Positions 1 through 12,163 of a stretch of 63,149 bases of DNA are shown here, piece by piece. Under the pieces are notes generated by a model. It saw only the letters and a program-made list of their open reading frames with translations, was not told where the DNA came from and ran no database searches. Within the stretch, counting starts at the first letter, position 1. Every line of letters starts with the position of its first letter. The position numbers and the translations under genes were made by a program. The stretch covers positions 2,555,388 to 2,618,536 of the forward strand of contig CM044499.1 in assembly GCA_024364805.1 (NCBI GenBank), given 5' to 3'. Source of the stretch: Euprymna scolopes. Its lineage: Eukaryota > Mollusca > Cephalopoda > Sepiida > Sepiolidae.

Positions 1-540
1 AGAGAGAGAGAGAAATAAAAAGAAACAAACCGTATTATGTTTATCAACGTTTCGTCTTTATTTCATGTCTTGATGCTAAAGTTTGAGGGGTCATAAGAAG
101 AAACTGTAATTCAGGAAAACTTATTCTCCCCGTTTAGACTTTTTCATATTTTTTTCTAGCAACCAATGTTCGTTTGATTTTAAAAATGCTTTTAGTAATT
201 TAACCTTTTATTAGTAAACCACTTTAATTACTGTTAATAGCTATAAAACTATTGCATACGTAAAGAACTAATAGCACAATTATTTTACGAATAAAAAATG
301 CAAAACATTTATCATGAACCCCTTTTTTTTAAATATTTAAATGAGGCATTCAAATAACTATCTTTGGATTATTCGGGTGTATTATATATTGAGTAGTTCA
401 GAATGTTGTATGATTGATTTAAATAACCCTTTTTGATGATAAAGTGTAAACAAATTCTTTGTTTTTATACAAGAGTTATTGATTTTAATGTTGGATACTT
501 GAAAGCTAACCAGATGAAGGCATTAACTTTTGATTCCATC
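1..540. other. AT-rich sequence, no gene seen
   Basis: The window opens in a short GA microsatellite (about 1-13) and continues as low-complexity AT-rich DNA. No reading frame here resembles a known protein. Confidence 0.6.
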
Positions 541-700
541 CATATCAGTTCGCTTTGCCATGTTTTTCAGACCACATGCGGTCAGTTTCTCTTCTCCGTC
601 AAAATCAGTTCAGTTTGTCATGTTTTTCAGACTGCATACGGCCAGCTTCTTTTCTTCATTCAGACCAGTTCTGTTTAACATTTTTTTGGACCAGATCATC
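541..700. repeat. 60-bp tandem repeat, about 2.7 copies
   Basis: The block CATGTTTTTCAG begins at 559 and again at 619, exactly 60 bases apart, and a decayed third copy starts at 679. The sequence between the blocks also aligns (GCGGTCAGTTTCT against ACGGCCAGCTTCT). Because 60 is a multiple of three, the + frame from 433 to 678 translates as a 20-residue repeat with the core CHVFQT. I see no splice context or homology that makes this a protein, so it is treated as a minisatellite. Confidence 0.75.
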
Positions 701-2330
701 AAGTGTTTGGTACGTACGTTTTCTTTATATACGTCTATTGGGAATTTCAATAATCATGTTTTTGTGTATTACATATGAATTCTGTTATGTTTTAGATTGT
801 TTTAGTTATCCTTTTATCTATAAGAATGAGTAATAATCCTGATAATAAACAACGAAGATGGGGTAATATGTCCAAACGTTATGAATAACTATTAAAAAAA
901 AAAAAATACTGATAGTTAAAAATATATTTACATCGTTGAAATCGTCTCGGCGTTAAAACCGGAAGTAAAAGCACTATGAATACATTTTTACACTTCCGGA
1001 AACTGAAGGCATCATAAAGTTACACTTTTCTCTTTGTTATTTGGAGATTCTTTCTACTTGAATTATTATGGGTAAATTAGTATAACAGATTTTCTACTGT
1101 GGACACATTTCAATTATTCCTTGGACATTTTCAGCTAGAATGCTTTAACTTAAGAGGATAATAATATTGCGAATATTTTGAAGAACATGATAAATTTAGC
1201 AATAGGAAATGTGCTAAACATTGGGGCGTTTTGTTGATTACAATTAGAAGACATAACCGAATGTTCTAAATAACAGTATATAAATTTGTCGAAACAGTAG
1301 AATGATTAGAATATGATAGTATATCAAGAACAAAAATATTTTAAGATTAATGACATGACAACAAGCTTGAAGAAAACTCTTTCTGCTCCAATAATTATTT
1401 TTAAAAGCTAATAAAATCAAAATTGAGTAAACATGACTAAATTGCACAGTATTTTAAATCAACACATATAGAAATAGCCGGAATTTGCTTACGTTAGAGT
1501 AATTTCATAATTGCTACCTTGATGTGTGTTTTAATGTTATTTTTTCCTTATAAATGAATTTTACCAAATTGATGTTAATTTTTATTGAAAATGTCATCTG
1601 TAAATTAAAAAAAAAATGCTTTAGCACTAGTATACTTTAATTCGCTGGAAGTTTTTCATTTTTGAAGGAACTATACTAGTAAAAAAGGGAAGACCATCTA
1701 AATCTTATTCATTTTTCTTTCTAACCAAACTTTTGATAATTCAAAATAAGTATCACAATAAAAACATTACTTTCCGAAACCGGTGCTTATGTACTTATTG
1801 TACCGCGCTAATTTTTAAAAAAATCGTATTTTCACATTAAATTCAAGTTTTATATCTTATTCTTATTAAATTTTAGGTGAAAGTACTGAATAATTACAAA
1901 ACACTCTCCCGCCTCATGCTAAGAATGGCTTTCTAAATAACGTTATTTTAGCACGGTACCATAAATGTATGAGTACTTCGAAATATTTTTTGGATTAATA
2001 TCAAAAAGATGTAAAATACAACAGTCAAAGGAATATCTTTTTTTTTTTATTTAATTTTGTAAAAATTTTTTCTGTAATAGAATATTTTAAAAGATACTTT
2101 CGCATTTATTGACCTGCTTTCCCATAAATGTTGCTTCGGAATATCCCGAAAGCTTACGTTGCCCGCCGAAATATTGGTGGAAACCCTCAGCCAATGAAAA
2201 AGCAATTGACCATACAAATTAAAAACGCGCTGTGTATGTTTAACCTATGAAAATCTCAGCAGATGATAGTTAATAAAGTGGAAGACAATATTAGTTTTAT
2301 TCACACAAGTTTGTCATTAAAATTGTATAG
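701..2330. other. AT-rich sequence, no gene seen
   Basis: Only short spurious frames and poly-A or poly-T runs (about 893-906, 2040-2050) are visible. No repeat family recognised elsewhere in the window was found here. Confidence 0.5.
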
Positions 2331-2439
2331 ACGTCACCATGAATTTAACAAGCTTGGATAATATTTTAGTATCGAATACATTTAAATAGGGAGAAACAAC
2401 TTTGGCAAGATCTTCAAACTGATCTGGATCCTCAGGATT

Positions 2440-2720
2440 ATGACCCCAACGAGGAGGATTTCCTGATGATAGTATCAAACTGTAACACCAAAACCCCAAC
2501 CCTTTCCATAATAAAGAATTACATTCTGCCGGGGAACACAGTCGGATATGACTGCTGGAAAGCCTACAGCAAATTAGGATCAGAAGGGTTCCAACACATA
2601 ACGGTCAACCGCAGTTTTAATTTCGTAGATCGCACGATGAAGGCAACTATGAATCATGTGAAGAGGATATCGCTGTTTGCTGTCAGTGGACTGAAAATAT
2701 TCATTGTGAAATAACTTAAC
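2440..2720 (+). pseudogene. Merlin/IS1016-type (ISXO2-like) transposase remnant
   Basis: The + frame from 2466 to 2714 contains YILPGNTVGYDCWKAY, then GFQHITVNRSFNFVD, then NHVKR. This order matches the C-terminal half of ISXO2-like transposases of the Merlin DNA-transposon superfamily, where (S/T)DCWKAY carries the second catalytic aspartate and NFV(D/N)P...NH(V/I)ER carries the last acidic residue. Family members cut and paste DNA with a DDE-type RNase H fold. Here the first catalytic aspartate region is missing upstream, and the usual glutamate of the last motif reads lysine (NHVKR), so the copy is inactive. The methionine at 2466 is merely the first in the open frame; homology starts around LSIIKNYILPG. 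No terminal inverted repeats were identified. Confidence 0.75.
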
Positions 2721-3684
2721 CCCCAACAGAAGAAATAAAGGAGTAGAAAACAAAAAGATCTCACTTAAAAAAAAAAAAAAAATACATAAAATATCTTTAG
2801 AAAAAATAGTAACAAAAAAATCAAGATGTTTTCAAAAACTTTTCTTACCCCCCCCCCAAAAAAAAAAACTACAAAAATGTTTAAAAAAAAAATACCCATG
2901 AAATTTACTGTAGATTGATGTTTTACTTTTATTTATTGTATTTCCATTTTACTTCATTGTAATTACAATATGATTTTTTAGCGTTTTAAAATTTTATCAG
3001 CGTTTTGTATATTTTGGCGGTTCACGTAATCTACTGGGATATAGCGAAACAACACCACAGAAATAATTGTCAGTGAATGCAGAATTGATTTTAGAATAGG
3101 TTAATATGTATGATTCTTTCTAGTGTTTAAAATGGATAAATAAAATGGCATTTACTGCAAAAATCAGTGAATTTTCTTTGATCTATAGAAAAATAAAAAA
3201 AGCCCTTCTAAATTTAAACTGTTAGCATCAATTTTTTGGAGATTTTATTCATTAAAAAACAAAAAAACAAAATGAAAAACCGAAGTAAAACAACAAAACA
3301 TTTAATACCCAAACATTTAATTTAAATTCTTAAAAATTTACTTTATAAAACAATATTTATAAATATTTAATTTAATTTACAAATAAACTGTAACGTTCTA
3401 TATTTACAAATTAAAATAATTTTTCTTATCCCTAGTGTAACTCCTTCGAAAATGAAAACAAAAAATTTGGAACATCGTTGATAAGATGCCATTACGTTCT
3501 GAAATGTCTTTTCATTTTCGATGAGTTCGTGTTTTCTTAGCAAAACTTGTAGAATTTTTCTAACGTAGACTGGTGATCATTTCTATCATCTTATTCTTCT
3601 TTATCCCCTTTCAATTTTTATTTCTCTTCCCTTTTCAAATTCTGCTTTATATGCTTTTCTCTAAATTGACACACTATTGGCATA
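2721..3684. other. Low-complexity AT-rich sequence
   Basis: Runs of A with an embedded C run (about 2768-2890) are followed by AT-rich DNA. Nothing coding is seen. Confidence 0.5.
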
Positions 3685-3745
3685 CATTCATACATTGCAT
3701 AGAGTATTGCTGCCACATATGGGCTGGTACATCTGTAGGATAATC
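3685..3745 (+). mobile_element. Short fragment of LINE family A (reverse-transcriptase C-terminal region)
   Basis: A + strand stretch reads IEYCCHIWAGTS. It matches MEYCCHIWAGAS of the LINE-A copy around 5455-5490 and the related DNA around 36600-36650. Only about 60 bases can be aligned, and the following DNA does not continue the match. Confidence 0.6.
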
Positions 3746-4539
3746 CAGATCCCCGGGGAGTAACGTCAAACAAAAGTCGGTCACGTCTGGATGCAAGGCC
3801 TAGGAGATGTCAAAAGGAGGGTAAAATTCTAGGATTGGTCAGCGAGTTTGGCCGCATTTTTAAAACAATACATGGTTCAAATGCTGACGTCCTCTGGGCC
3901 AAATAAAGATATACGGAAAGAGATAGATCGGAGTCAGAAGAGGGTGCTGGCAACTCATTATTCACAATCACCACCGTCACGCACGCCATTAGACTTGTCA
4001 AATCGTTGTTTGAAAACAGAACGGTTATATTTTGAAATAAACGAAATATTTTCATGTGTGTTTTTATCATTGCTAACGAGTGTATAAATCGAGAAATGAC
4101 AAACATTAACTTTTTAGAAATTAAATAGACTTCGGCCATCAGCGAAATATAGCACCGGTATTGGCGCAGGGACTAATTTTATTCGTGCAAGAATAAAAAA
4201 GAACCAGTACCATGAAGAGACAACCAAGAAAATGAGTCCTTGAAAAACACAGAAAAAAAAAAAGGAAACATAGCGGCATTGCATATTTTTCTGTGTTTTT
4301 CTGCTCTTGAAAAGATATATACATACACACACACACACACACACATACGCACACACAAATAAAAAACGGACAATTGATATGTGTCTGTGTATAACACGTA
4401 TTTGCGTAGGCAATAAGTCACAAAAGAAAATTCAAATTTTGTTAAGAGTTAATGATTTTTGTTGTTTCGTTATAAATTTGTTTGTTATTTAAACATTTTT
4501 TTCATTGTTGATTTCTTTCGTCTATTTGCATACTGTTGA
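3746..4539. other. Sequence without recognised gene; contains a CA microsatellite
   Basis: Overlapping frames on both strands (3810-4139, 3848-4087) show no family resemblance. A (CA)n tract at 4321-4357 causes several false frames rich in Cys-Val or His-Thr. Confidence 0.5.
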
Positions 4540-5413
4540 ATACAGTGATTAAAAAAATAATAAAATGGAGCGACAATTTTTTTCAAATTTCGTCCAAGGA
4601 TTAACCGCTGAGTTAAGAAATGCGGTACAAGAAGTTTTGAAGCTTCTAAGGAATATAAAACCTCTAGAATATAGAAAGGATGGTGGATATAAGGTGTGGC
4701 TAGAAAATATAGAAAAGTATTTTAGAATAGACGAAGCTATGGATGAAGAAAAATGCAGGGGATCACTTTTGACCACTGGGGGGGCAGTCGGGTTATTCGT
4801 AAATGGATTAATGTTAAACAATGGAAATTAGAACTGGAACGGTTTTTAGAAGACTATTATGGGATTGTTACAAAGTATATAGAATTAGGGACTGAGACAA
4901 TGTGGTCAGAAGAAATTACAGACGCTATGCAGGAATAGTGCGACTAGCAGAAGGGGCATTTTATTACATTTATTACATTTTCACCCCAAACAAGGCACAT
5001 AGCCACTGTGGTGTAGGGGGCTGCTATTAGGGGCAGCAGGTACTGGGGCACTATGTTGGAATTTGGGCAGCAAGATGTCGGTTCACGTTACACTTTAACT
5101 TCTGCATGTCAGTACAGTTAAAGAAGCAGGGACCTGGAATGGAATTCCAGAGTCTAGCGGTTCTGGAGAAGAAACTACTGGAGTAGAAAGATCTTCTACA
5201 TCTAGGGATCTCTACTGTGTGGGGGTGGGATTTAGCTACCTGTCGGGTTTGTTGAGGGTGTCTACATCGTGAGGGCACAAGTGTCTGCAGTTCGTCAGAG
5301 CATTCACCATTAAAATACTTGTAGAACAGGCAGAGGGATGCAACGTTTCGTCGATGAGACAGAGGGTGAAGCTTAGATGCCAGTTCAGGGTCTATCAGAT
5401 TGGCGACTTTCTT

Positions 5414-6396
5414 TTAAACCTTGTCTAGGAGCGAGAGACTAGTAGCAGATGCACCAGCCCAAATGTGACAGCAATACTCCATACATGGGCGAATGGTGGC
5501 CTTATAGAGGTAAAGGATACTTTCAAGTGTCAGTAGTTTTCTAGCACGGTAGAGAGAGCCTACCTTCTTCGCAGCGGCCCTGGAAATGTTTTCAATATAA
5601 TTGTTCCAACTCATGTTTCCTGTGAACGTTAGGCCAAGCAGTTTGAAAGATGTACTCAGATAAAGAGTCGCTGGCCATTGCTATAGGTGGTAGAGAGGGT
5701 TTCTTGTAATTATTGAATGAAACTAGTTTAGTCTTGGCGGCATTGAACGTGACCAACCATTTTTGTTCGCATTCCACTACAGATTGGAGGTCTTCCTCTA
5801 GTGTTTCTGCCATTTCTTTAGAAATGTGTTCATTCGTCTTCCTGTCGTGCCTGCCATAGAGTGTAGTGTCATCAGCGTATATACCCATCTCAGAGGCAAT
5901 TTTGTTGGAAGTCATTTATGAATATCAGGAACAATAGAGGTCCACGGATAGAACCCTGGGGCACTCCCGCATTTATATCATATTGTTTAGATGTACGACC
6001 GTCGAGGACAACCTGGATTTTTCTCTTATCTAAGAAGGATTTAATTATGTTAAGTATTCTACCAGTGATACCGTATGATCTAATTTTCCTGAGGAGACCC
6101 TCATGCCATACCCTGTCAAAAGTCTTAGATATATCTAGAGCTACCTCTCTGCGCTTCCCCGCTTTGTCCAGTGAATGGTATATACGTTCAGAGATTACAG
6201 TGAGGACGTCTGCTATGAAATGGGCTTGTCTAAATCCATATTGTTTTTCAGTCAGAAGTTTAGCATCTGTAAGGTGACGGACTAGAGCATGGTTAATTAT
6301 GGTCTCAAATATTTTGGCGAAAAGTGGGAGGAGGCTAATGGGGTGATAATTTAATGGGTCAGTTCTTTCGCCAGAATTCTTGAATGCTGGTACCAC
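5414..6396 (-). pseudogene. LINE-A reverse transcriptase, frameshifted
   Basis: On the minus strand a 168-residue frame (6396-5890) holds YHPISLLPLFAKIFE, QYGFRQ, then motif A as ALDISKTFDRVWH and motif B as GVPQGSIRGPLLFLIFIND. The catalytic box IYADDTTLYG lies in a different, overlapping frame (5915-5592), so a frameshift separates motif B from motif C. A second shift near 5660 moves the downstream thumb region into the frame 5614-5414 (MSWNNYIENISRAAAKKVG, then MEYCCHIWAG). Intact family members carry these motifs in one ORF2 protein. All core catalytic aspartates are present, so the copy is fairly young or was intact until recently, but it cannot be translated as one protein. Confidence 0.85.
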
Positions 6397-6736
6397 AGAA
6401 GCAGTTTTGCAACAGCCCGGGAAGGATGATTCATTTGTTGTAGAGTTTGGAGAGAACTGGAGCTACTTCGACTGAGCACTTTTTTAATAGCACAGCTGGG
6501 ATGAGATCAGGTCCACATGCTTTTGAAGTGTCAAGGTTTTTTTATGATAGCATGTACCTGAGCAGGGGTCATTTTTAGATCGTCTAGCGTGGCGTCTGTC
6601 CGCAAAGGAAAGTCAGGCAGGAAGCGGTTGGAAGGGTCCAGTGTGGAGTTAGGGGCAAACCGGCTGGCAAGCATATTAGCCTTGTCGGTTGCTGAGCAAA
6701 CAACCTCGTGATTATGGTTAGTGGAGGAATTGTTGA

Positions 6737-7244
6737 TTACCCATTATTTACTACACTGTTGTAGATTTTCCAGAAGTCACGAGTTCCTAATTTTTGTGCT
6801 TCGATGCGTTTTTTAGTGGTTTCAGTAAGTTCTCTCTTAGCTGTCGCTATTTCTTTCTTAACGTTACTTCTAGCTTCTATATACTTATGTCTGTTTGAAC
6901 TACACTTGTCGGTTAAATCCGTGGTATGCATGCTGCCTTTGAGCAATGGCAGTTGCGCAAGTAGAAGTAAACCACTGGGGAGAGTGGGGCTTGCTATAAA
7001 ATTTCCGCATGGGAGCATGTGCTTCAATTGCTGTTTTGAACCATTCAGTGGTCTCATTTTCCCACTGCTCAGCAGGAAGAGAAAAAATGTTTCCCCATGG
7101 GGCATCTCTGATAAGATCTCTGATGGCTTCCCAGTCAGCCTTTTTATAATATCTCGTTGTTTTGAGCACTGACTCTACAGTTTTGGGTCTAGAGTTTAGG
7201 GCGATTTCGACCATTATCATTGCATGGTCAGCGTTAAAAAACAA
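6737..7244 (-). pseudogene. LINE-A endonuclease C-terminus and linker
   Basis: Two overlapping minus-strand frames cover this part. The frame 7244-6900 starts at FFNADHAMIMVEIAL and runs into the linker (WENETTEWFKTAIEAHAPM). The frame 7105-6737 continues with MHTTDLTDKCSSNRHKY and FWKIYNSVVNNG. The shift between frames falls near 6930. The same linker is recognisable in LINE-A copies at 14245-14440 and 35875-36055, which confirms the family assignment. The rest of the endonuclease was lost through 5' truncation. Confidence 0.75.
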
Positions 7245-8080
7245 ATTCTATGATTTTTCTTCGAAGGCTTCAGAGATAAAGAGGTAAAAATAAGTGTGAT
7301 GAGGGATGAACCTCTGGATCTTCAAGCAGCTTATCAGAAAACCTTAGCACAAATAAGATGGAAAATCTGGCTTGACGCAAGCCATGAATGACCCCATAGA
7401 GGCTTTTCACATTAGATGGTGAATTCAAGTTAAAGCCGGGGATCCAGTAAATTCCCCAATATACAATGATGGACGGAAAAGAGGGAACCAAGTAGAAAAT
7501 AGAGGCCCAGTATATAAAACTAGGGAAAAAGTAAGAGGTAGGCAGGTCATAAGGTGTTTCTATTGTGGTGAAGAGGGTCATGTTGAGAAATTGTAAGCGA
7601 CGTATCCAGGGGAACGGGGGTGCCCCCTTCGTATGACGCCCGACAAACAGAACAAGAAGTTACTGGCGCACATAATCGGTCACATGGGCGCAACAAATTT
7701 CATTACAATTAGGTTTGAAGGAAAAAAATTATCGAGCTCTAGTGAATACGGGGGCAGAGGTTTCTGTAATAAATAGTGCTTTCAATGCACTGAGACAGGA
7801 GCCTGAACTAAGGAAACATAGTAAATTTAAGGACAGCAAATGGGTTTCCATTAAATGTGGAAGGTCTCGCCCGATTAAGGATAGGAATAGGAAACCAGTC
7901 CACACAGTATAAATTCCTTATGGTAAAAAACATCTCACCAGAAGTGTCATACTAAGCAGTGATTGGCTTAGGCAAAATGGGGTGAGAATGTACTTAGAAG
8001 CAATAAGATTAAGAAATGAATGTGTAGTATTAGAGGAAGATGCTCATATTTCACCAATAGACTGGCTAAGAAAATAACGT

Positions 8081-10910
8081 TAAAACATCAGCATTTACAT
8101 ACATGCATAGCTTATGCAGGTTTTAGTAACGGTCAGGGATTGCGCTAGAACACTGAGAAACATGATGTCATACATAAAGTTTAGGGAAATTAGAATTAAA
8201 GGGCAGATTCGCACTGTTTGAACTTGTGTTTCTATTCAAAATGGGCAAACAATGAGTTGTTCGAAAGGGGGTGGAATAACAATTATAAAGATGAGGATAA
8301 CAGACGACAAAAGAATGAAAATTATGAAACCTCTCAAAGGATTTAAAAATTAATAGAACATAAAAAATATAATATGAATAAATAATATATATATATATTA
8401 CCTCGCATGAATCATGATAAATAAACACAAAGAACGAAATTTCTATGAAAAGCAATTCAGTAAATGAAAATCTTGTCGAAGAAACATGACCAATATCGTA
8501 TGGCTCTAATTGATTTATTTCTTAAATGAAATGCTTATATTCAATTATTTAATTACTATAAAAAGTTTCCCCATGATTTTTTAATCACAACACCCACAGT
8601 GGATACATTAGTCATTCTTTTGTTTTATTTCATCTTGTTAGACTGAAGTTTTATATTAAGCATTCAAAAATGGTTCATTCTTTTATATAAATATATTTCA
8701 ATATGTCTTAATGTTTTATCACAAACACTTTTTCTTGGTGCACAGTGACCTTTCATGTAATTAATAATATAGGTGGTGAGAAATGACCTTTATTATAACA
8801 AGAATAATGGAGAAAAATAATCATGATCAGAATGTGGGTGAGGATAATGGCCTTTTTAGAAAGTTAAATGAGGGGGGGGGCGCAAAATTTAAATGGGGGG
8901 GGTCGCAAAATTTAAATGTGAGTGGTCTCAAAACTCTAATGTGGCCAAAGTTAATTTTTTTTTTATGCTTCAACTTTTTGCCAATTTATAAATATTGTTT
9001 TCAGTTAAAACATATTTAAACGAACATACAGTAAATCAATTCAATCATCTTATTTCCCTTTGTCAGACCCCGGGGCGTTTACTGGCAGGCTGCAATCCAG
9101 TCTAAAAACTTGGCAATGTTTAAGATTGATATCATAAAATTCCATTATCTAAGATACTTGTTGATGGTTTGCATCCAAGTTTTCTTAGATTGTACCACTT
9201 TCCTTCCACACCGAGGTCTGTATTATCTGAAATAAGAATTGCCCTTCAAAACATAGTAAAATCAGTTGATCACCAAAAGCTCATCAAGATTTAGAATATT
9301 TAGCCCCACTAAGATAATGTTTGGAATCGGATTTGACTCGATCCATAATGATTCAAATATCACCAATGATATTAGGTAAGGAGAGCAGAAACGACCATAC
9401 GTTTACTTTCCGTAGCCTTGTAACTATTGCTTCCATTCTTTTGTCCTTTCAAACACACATTCTGATGGTTCTGACAAAGAGGAAAGAATTTTTTTAATGG
9501 GTCTGAATCTATCTAACACTTATCGTTGACTAGTTTGTGACCTTGAAGTGGTATTTTTAGTTCTTTACATTAAGTGGCTTCATGCACCGTCTGGAGCGAT
9601 TTTCATTAAAAAAATCACTCATAAACAAGTCTTGCGTTTAATAATAATCTAATAAACATTAAGTGAATCTTGCTAAGTCAATGGATCAACTTTGCTGTAG
9701 TCAGTTTTGAATTCAAGTTTATTTAGTCTGTTGCCTTCATTAGACGGACGAAACAGCTACAACATCCTAACTCGAAAGCCAGGTAATGCAGTTACAATTC
9801 GTATAAAAACAGAAGTTCTTCATATTTGATAAAATGTAGAATTAAAACATTTTAATTATTTTTGGAATTTTTGTTGTTTCTCACAGTGGAATGTAAGTCA
9901 TGTTTGAAGACAACCATTTTAATATTAATATCTAAAGCAACTTCCTTCATATTCCTCTACCCCTTATTCTTTTTCATCTGTGCTAATTATAAAAAATAAT
10001 CTGCCAACTGAACCTAAAGAAACGAAATCATTTTTTTAACCTCAAACCCAGTTGATTTTTTTTTCAAAAGTTGTACCATTGCAAAAAGAAAAACAAAGTA
10101 AAATAAATAAATAAAAAAACCCTGAAATCTGTCAAAATCATTCTGCAGAAATTTAAGTCTTTTCGTTGTCAAAAAAGTAAATGATAAATATGAACATATG
10201 ATAAGCAGTTTTTCATTCATATTTTTTATATTGCAAAACCACCTCGTTTTAATTGGGACACTGGTTCTTTTTCATTTGACTTTTTCCGACTGCTTACATA
10301 AATGTTCGGAAGATACCAAACAAAACGGCGATTTTGTTTGGTTAACAAACTATGTCAATACTTAAATAACAATTGTAGTAATCTCTAAAAGTTCTGTTGT
10401 ACATGACGTTTCTGTAAAAACTTGCTTTTGGAAGTGACGAAGAAAGTGAATCCAAATATCAAGAGAAAGAAAGTAACTTATTCGAGCCATTTGCTTTTAG
10501 CATCGCAATTCTGCTATAACATCATGTCTGTATAGAAAGTAAGAACATTCAAAACCTGCAGAGTGCAATACAACATGTCCACTTACAATATTGGTGATTA
10601 TCTTTTGAAGTAAACATAACCTTCAACATGCAATGTGCAGATAGGGAAAAGATATGCGATAATGCACCTATTACTGCAATCTGATCTTTTAGCAGAGTAA
10701 GGAAATATATCAGCATTGGTTATATGCATGATGGAAATAACCATGCCATAAGGAAATATGATGAAGATTTGGATATTTGTTTCTAAAATGGGATGATGAA
10801 GACACAGAACAGCATTTCGTGATGATAAACCAGCAAGATAGAACATTGTCAATGCAAGCAGAAATTCCCCTTGGTTCTATTCGGATTTCAAAACATTATT
10901 TAACAGTCAA
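8081..10910. other. AT-rich sequence without recognised gene
   Basis: Apart from a G-rich tandem repeat (8868-8942), only AT-rich DNA and short frames without resemblance to known proteins are visible. Confidence 0.5.
8868..8942. repeat. About 25-bp tandem repeat with G-runs
   Basis: The unit, a run of eight G followed by CGCAAAATTTAAAT, occurs twice almost exactly. A third, diverged unit follows (GTGGTCTCAAAACTCTAAT). The G-runs are unusual in a region so poor in G and C. Confidence 0.7.
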
Positions 10911-11232
10911 ATTATTTAGATTCTTTGGACTATTGTTCTTAGTTTGAGTTCCATTTTCACAACGTTTTGGCCAATGTAATCTCCGACCTTCTTAAAGTGT
11001 ATCTTGTCATACACGAGGGAATGTTTCTGTCAAACTCGGGAATCTGCACAGAATTTCGAACAGAATCCTTTTATTTCATGGGGTAGTATGCTCTCATTCC
11101 GTCAGTCATGATTTGATAGAGGTCCTAAGCAATTTGCAATTGCATTTTTCAGTCGTCCACACTAAGGATTAAACCTTAAACCTTCACGAGAATATTACTT
11201 TACAATTGAATTTTTCCAAGTACTCCTTTCAG
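10911..11232 (-). mobile_element. SINE family D (tRNA-headed), nearly full length
   Basis: On the minus strand the copy begins near AGTACTTGG, carries a B-box-like AGGTTTAATCC, and ends in the family 3' region with GAAGGTCGGAGATTACATTGG, then AAAACGTTGTGAAAA and a terminus like CAAATAAT. The tRNA-like head with A and B boxes is the internal RNA polymerase III promoter typical of SINEs. The first ~25 bases of the head are missing compared with the copy at 15369-15701. Confidence 0.75.
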
Positions 11233-11339
11233 ACAATTCTAGTACGAATTTTAAAAGCTTTAAACCTTTATTTTCAGATGTAAATATCGCTATTTATTAC
11301 TACATATAATACCGTATGTATTTTCTATTTATAATTAAC

Positions 11340-11775
11340 GGTTCATTACCATTGCTTTCAGGTCCACTTTAGTCCGGAATGTTAATACTTGCTAGGACCT
11401 AGTCCTAACAGATCAGACCAGTCTGAAGACACTGGCTTCCTGACAAAAAATCTACTAAACATTGATGTTATTGCTTTCTTTCCTTTTGCAAAACTGAATC
11501 ATGCTCTGCAGAGGCAAAGACAATTTTCCTTTACAAAACAAACAAACCAAATACTATGAAAAATTTTTTAAAGAGATAAAATACTTAAAGAATGAAATTT
11601 TTTTCTGGAAATTACTGGATTCGGTATTAAATAACCTGAAAACGTTGATATACCATAAAACAAACACCATGAACAAATATTGGAAGATTAAAGAACTTGA
11701 AGCATGAAAACTTTCTCCAAAATTACTAGATTCGGCATTAAATAAAAAGGATTGATATACCATAAAACAAAATTA
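11340..11775 (+). mobile_element. Fragments of SINE family E
   Basis: Three pieces match the family E copy at 56609-56885 in the same orientation: 11349-11399 (CATTGCTTTCAGGTCCACTT), about 11593-11661 (ATTCGGTATTAAATAACCTG), and about 11703-11775 (ATTCGGCATTAAATAAAAAG). The last two are repeats of the same SINE portion, so the locus holds at least two decayed copies or a tandem duplication. Confidence 0.65.
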
Positions 11776-12163
11776 CTAAACTAAAAGAAAATTACAAGAT
11801 CTTCAATTTGTTCTAAGTGGACCAGACATTATGGTAAATATGACCCACTCTCTTCACTGGGTAAGTGATGTCCGTTTATGTTTTCCTTATAGTTAGATTG
11901 GAGTCTAGTCTGTTACCATTTAACCTACAGTTTGGTGAAGGATATGAATTCATTCCTATCTTAAAAGTTTTAGCAAACCTCGCATAATAACCTCCACAAA
12001 ATGAGAACAAAATGTGATGCCAAGCCAAACATCCATATTTGCAATCAATGCACAAACACACGTCTGTTCTAATATGAGAGATGGTTTGCCTGTCTACTAA
12101 TTTTAGGCAATTAAACTTTGATCTGAACCAAGTAAAATACCCAATATTACTTAATATATTCGT

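Larger units (their letters stand above)
4955..7245 (-). mobile_element. LINE family A copy 1, 5'-truncated (jockey/CR1-like)
   Basis: Read on the minus strand, the element starts inside the endonuclease domain (NADHAMIMVEIAL, the region of the catalytic SDH box), then shows a linker, a reverse-transcriptase domain and a C-terminal region ending in about 100 bases of 3' sequence. Reverse transcriptases of this kind copy the element RNA at a nicked target site. The 3' end (4955-4985, minus strand) carries short TAATAAATG-type repeats rather than a long poly(A). The element sits inside the gag part of the Ty3-like fossil. Clear target-site duplications were not found. The class call (jockey/CR1/L2-like) rests on motif style only. 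Confidence 0.85.
4540..8080 (+). mobile_element. Ty3/Gypsy-like LTR retroelement fossil (gag-protease part), split by a LINE
   Basis: A broken remnant of an LTR retroelement. A gag-like part lies at about 4565-4940. After the LINE insertion, the gag C-terminal part resumes at about 7245-7600 and ends in a zinc-knuckle-like segment (CFYCGEEGH). A retropepsin-like protease part with the NTGAEVSVI motif follows from about 7690, with SDWLRQNGVRMY further on near 7965-8000. The order gag, knuckle, protease and the style of the protease flank are known for Ty3/Gypsy elements; assignment to a lineage is inference. I saw no reverse transcriptase, RNase H or integrase, and no LTRs. It is broken in several places and looks old. 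Confidence 0.7.

Noticed and set aside
4139-4492. Several overlapping frames on both strands around 4300-4360
   Set aside because: They arise from the CA microsatellite (His-Thr or Cys-Val repeats) and have no homology.
5918-6277. Open + strand frame of 119 residues
   Set aside because: It is the antisense shadow of the LINE-A reverse transcriptase; all motifs are on the minus strand.
6804-7172. Open + strand frame of 122 residues
   Set aside because: Antisense shadow of the LINE-A linker.
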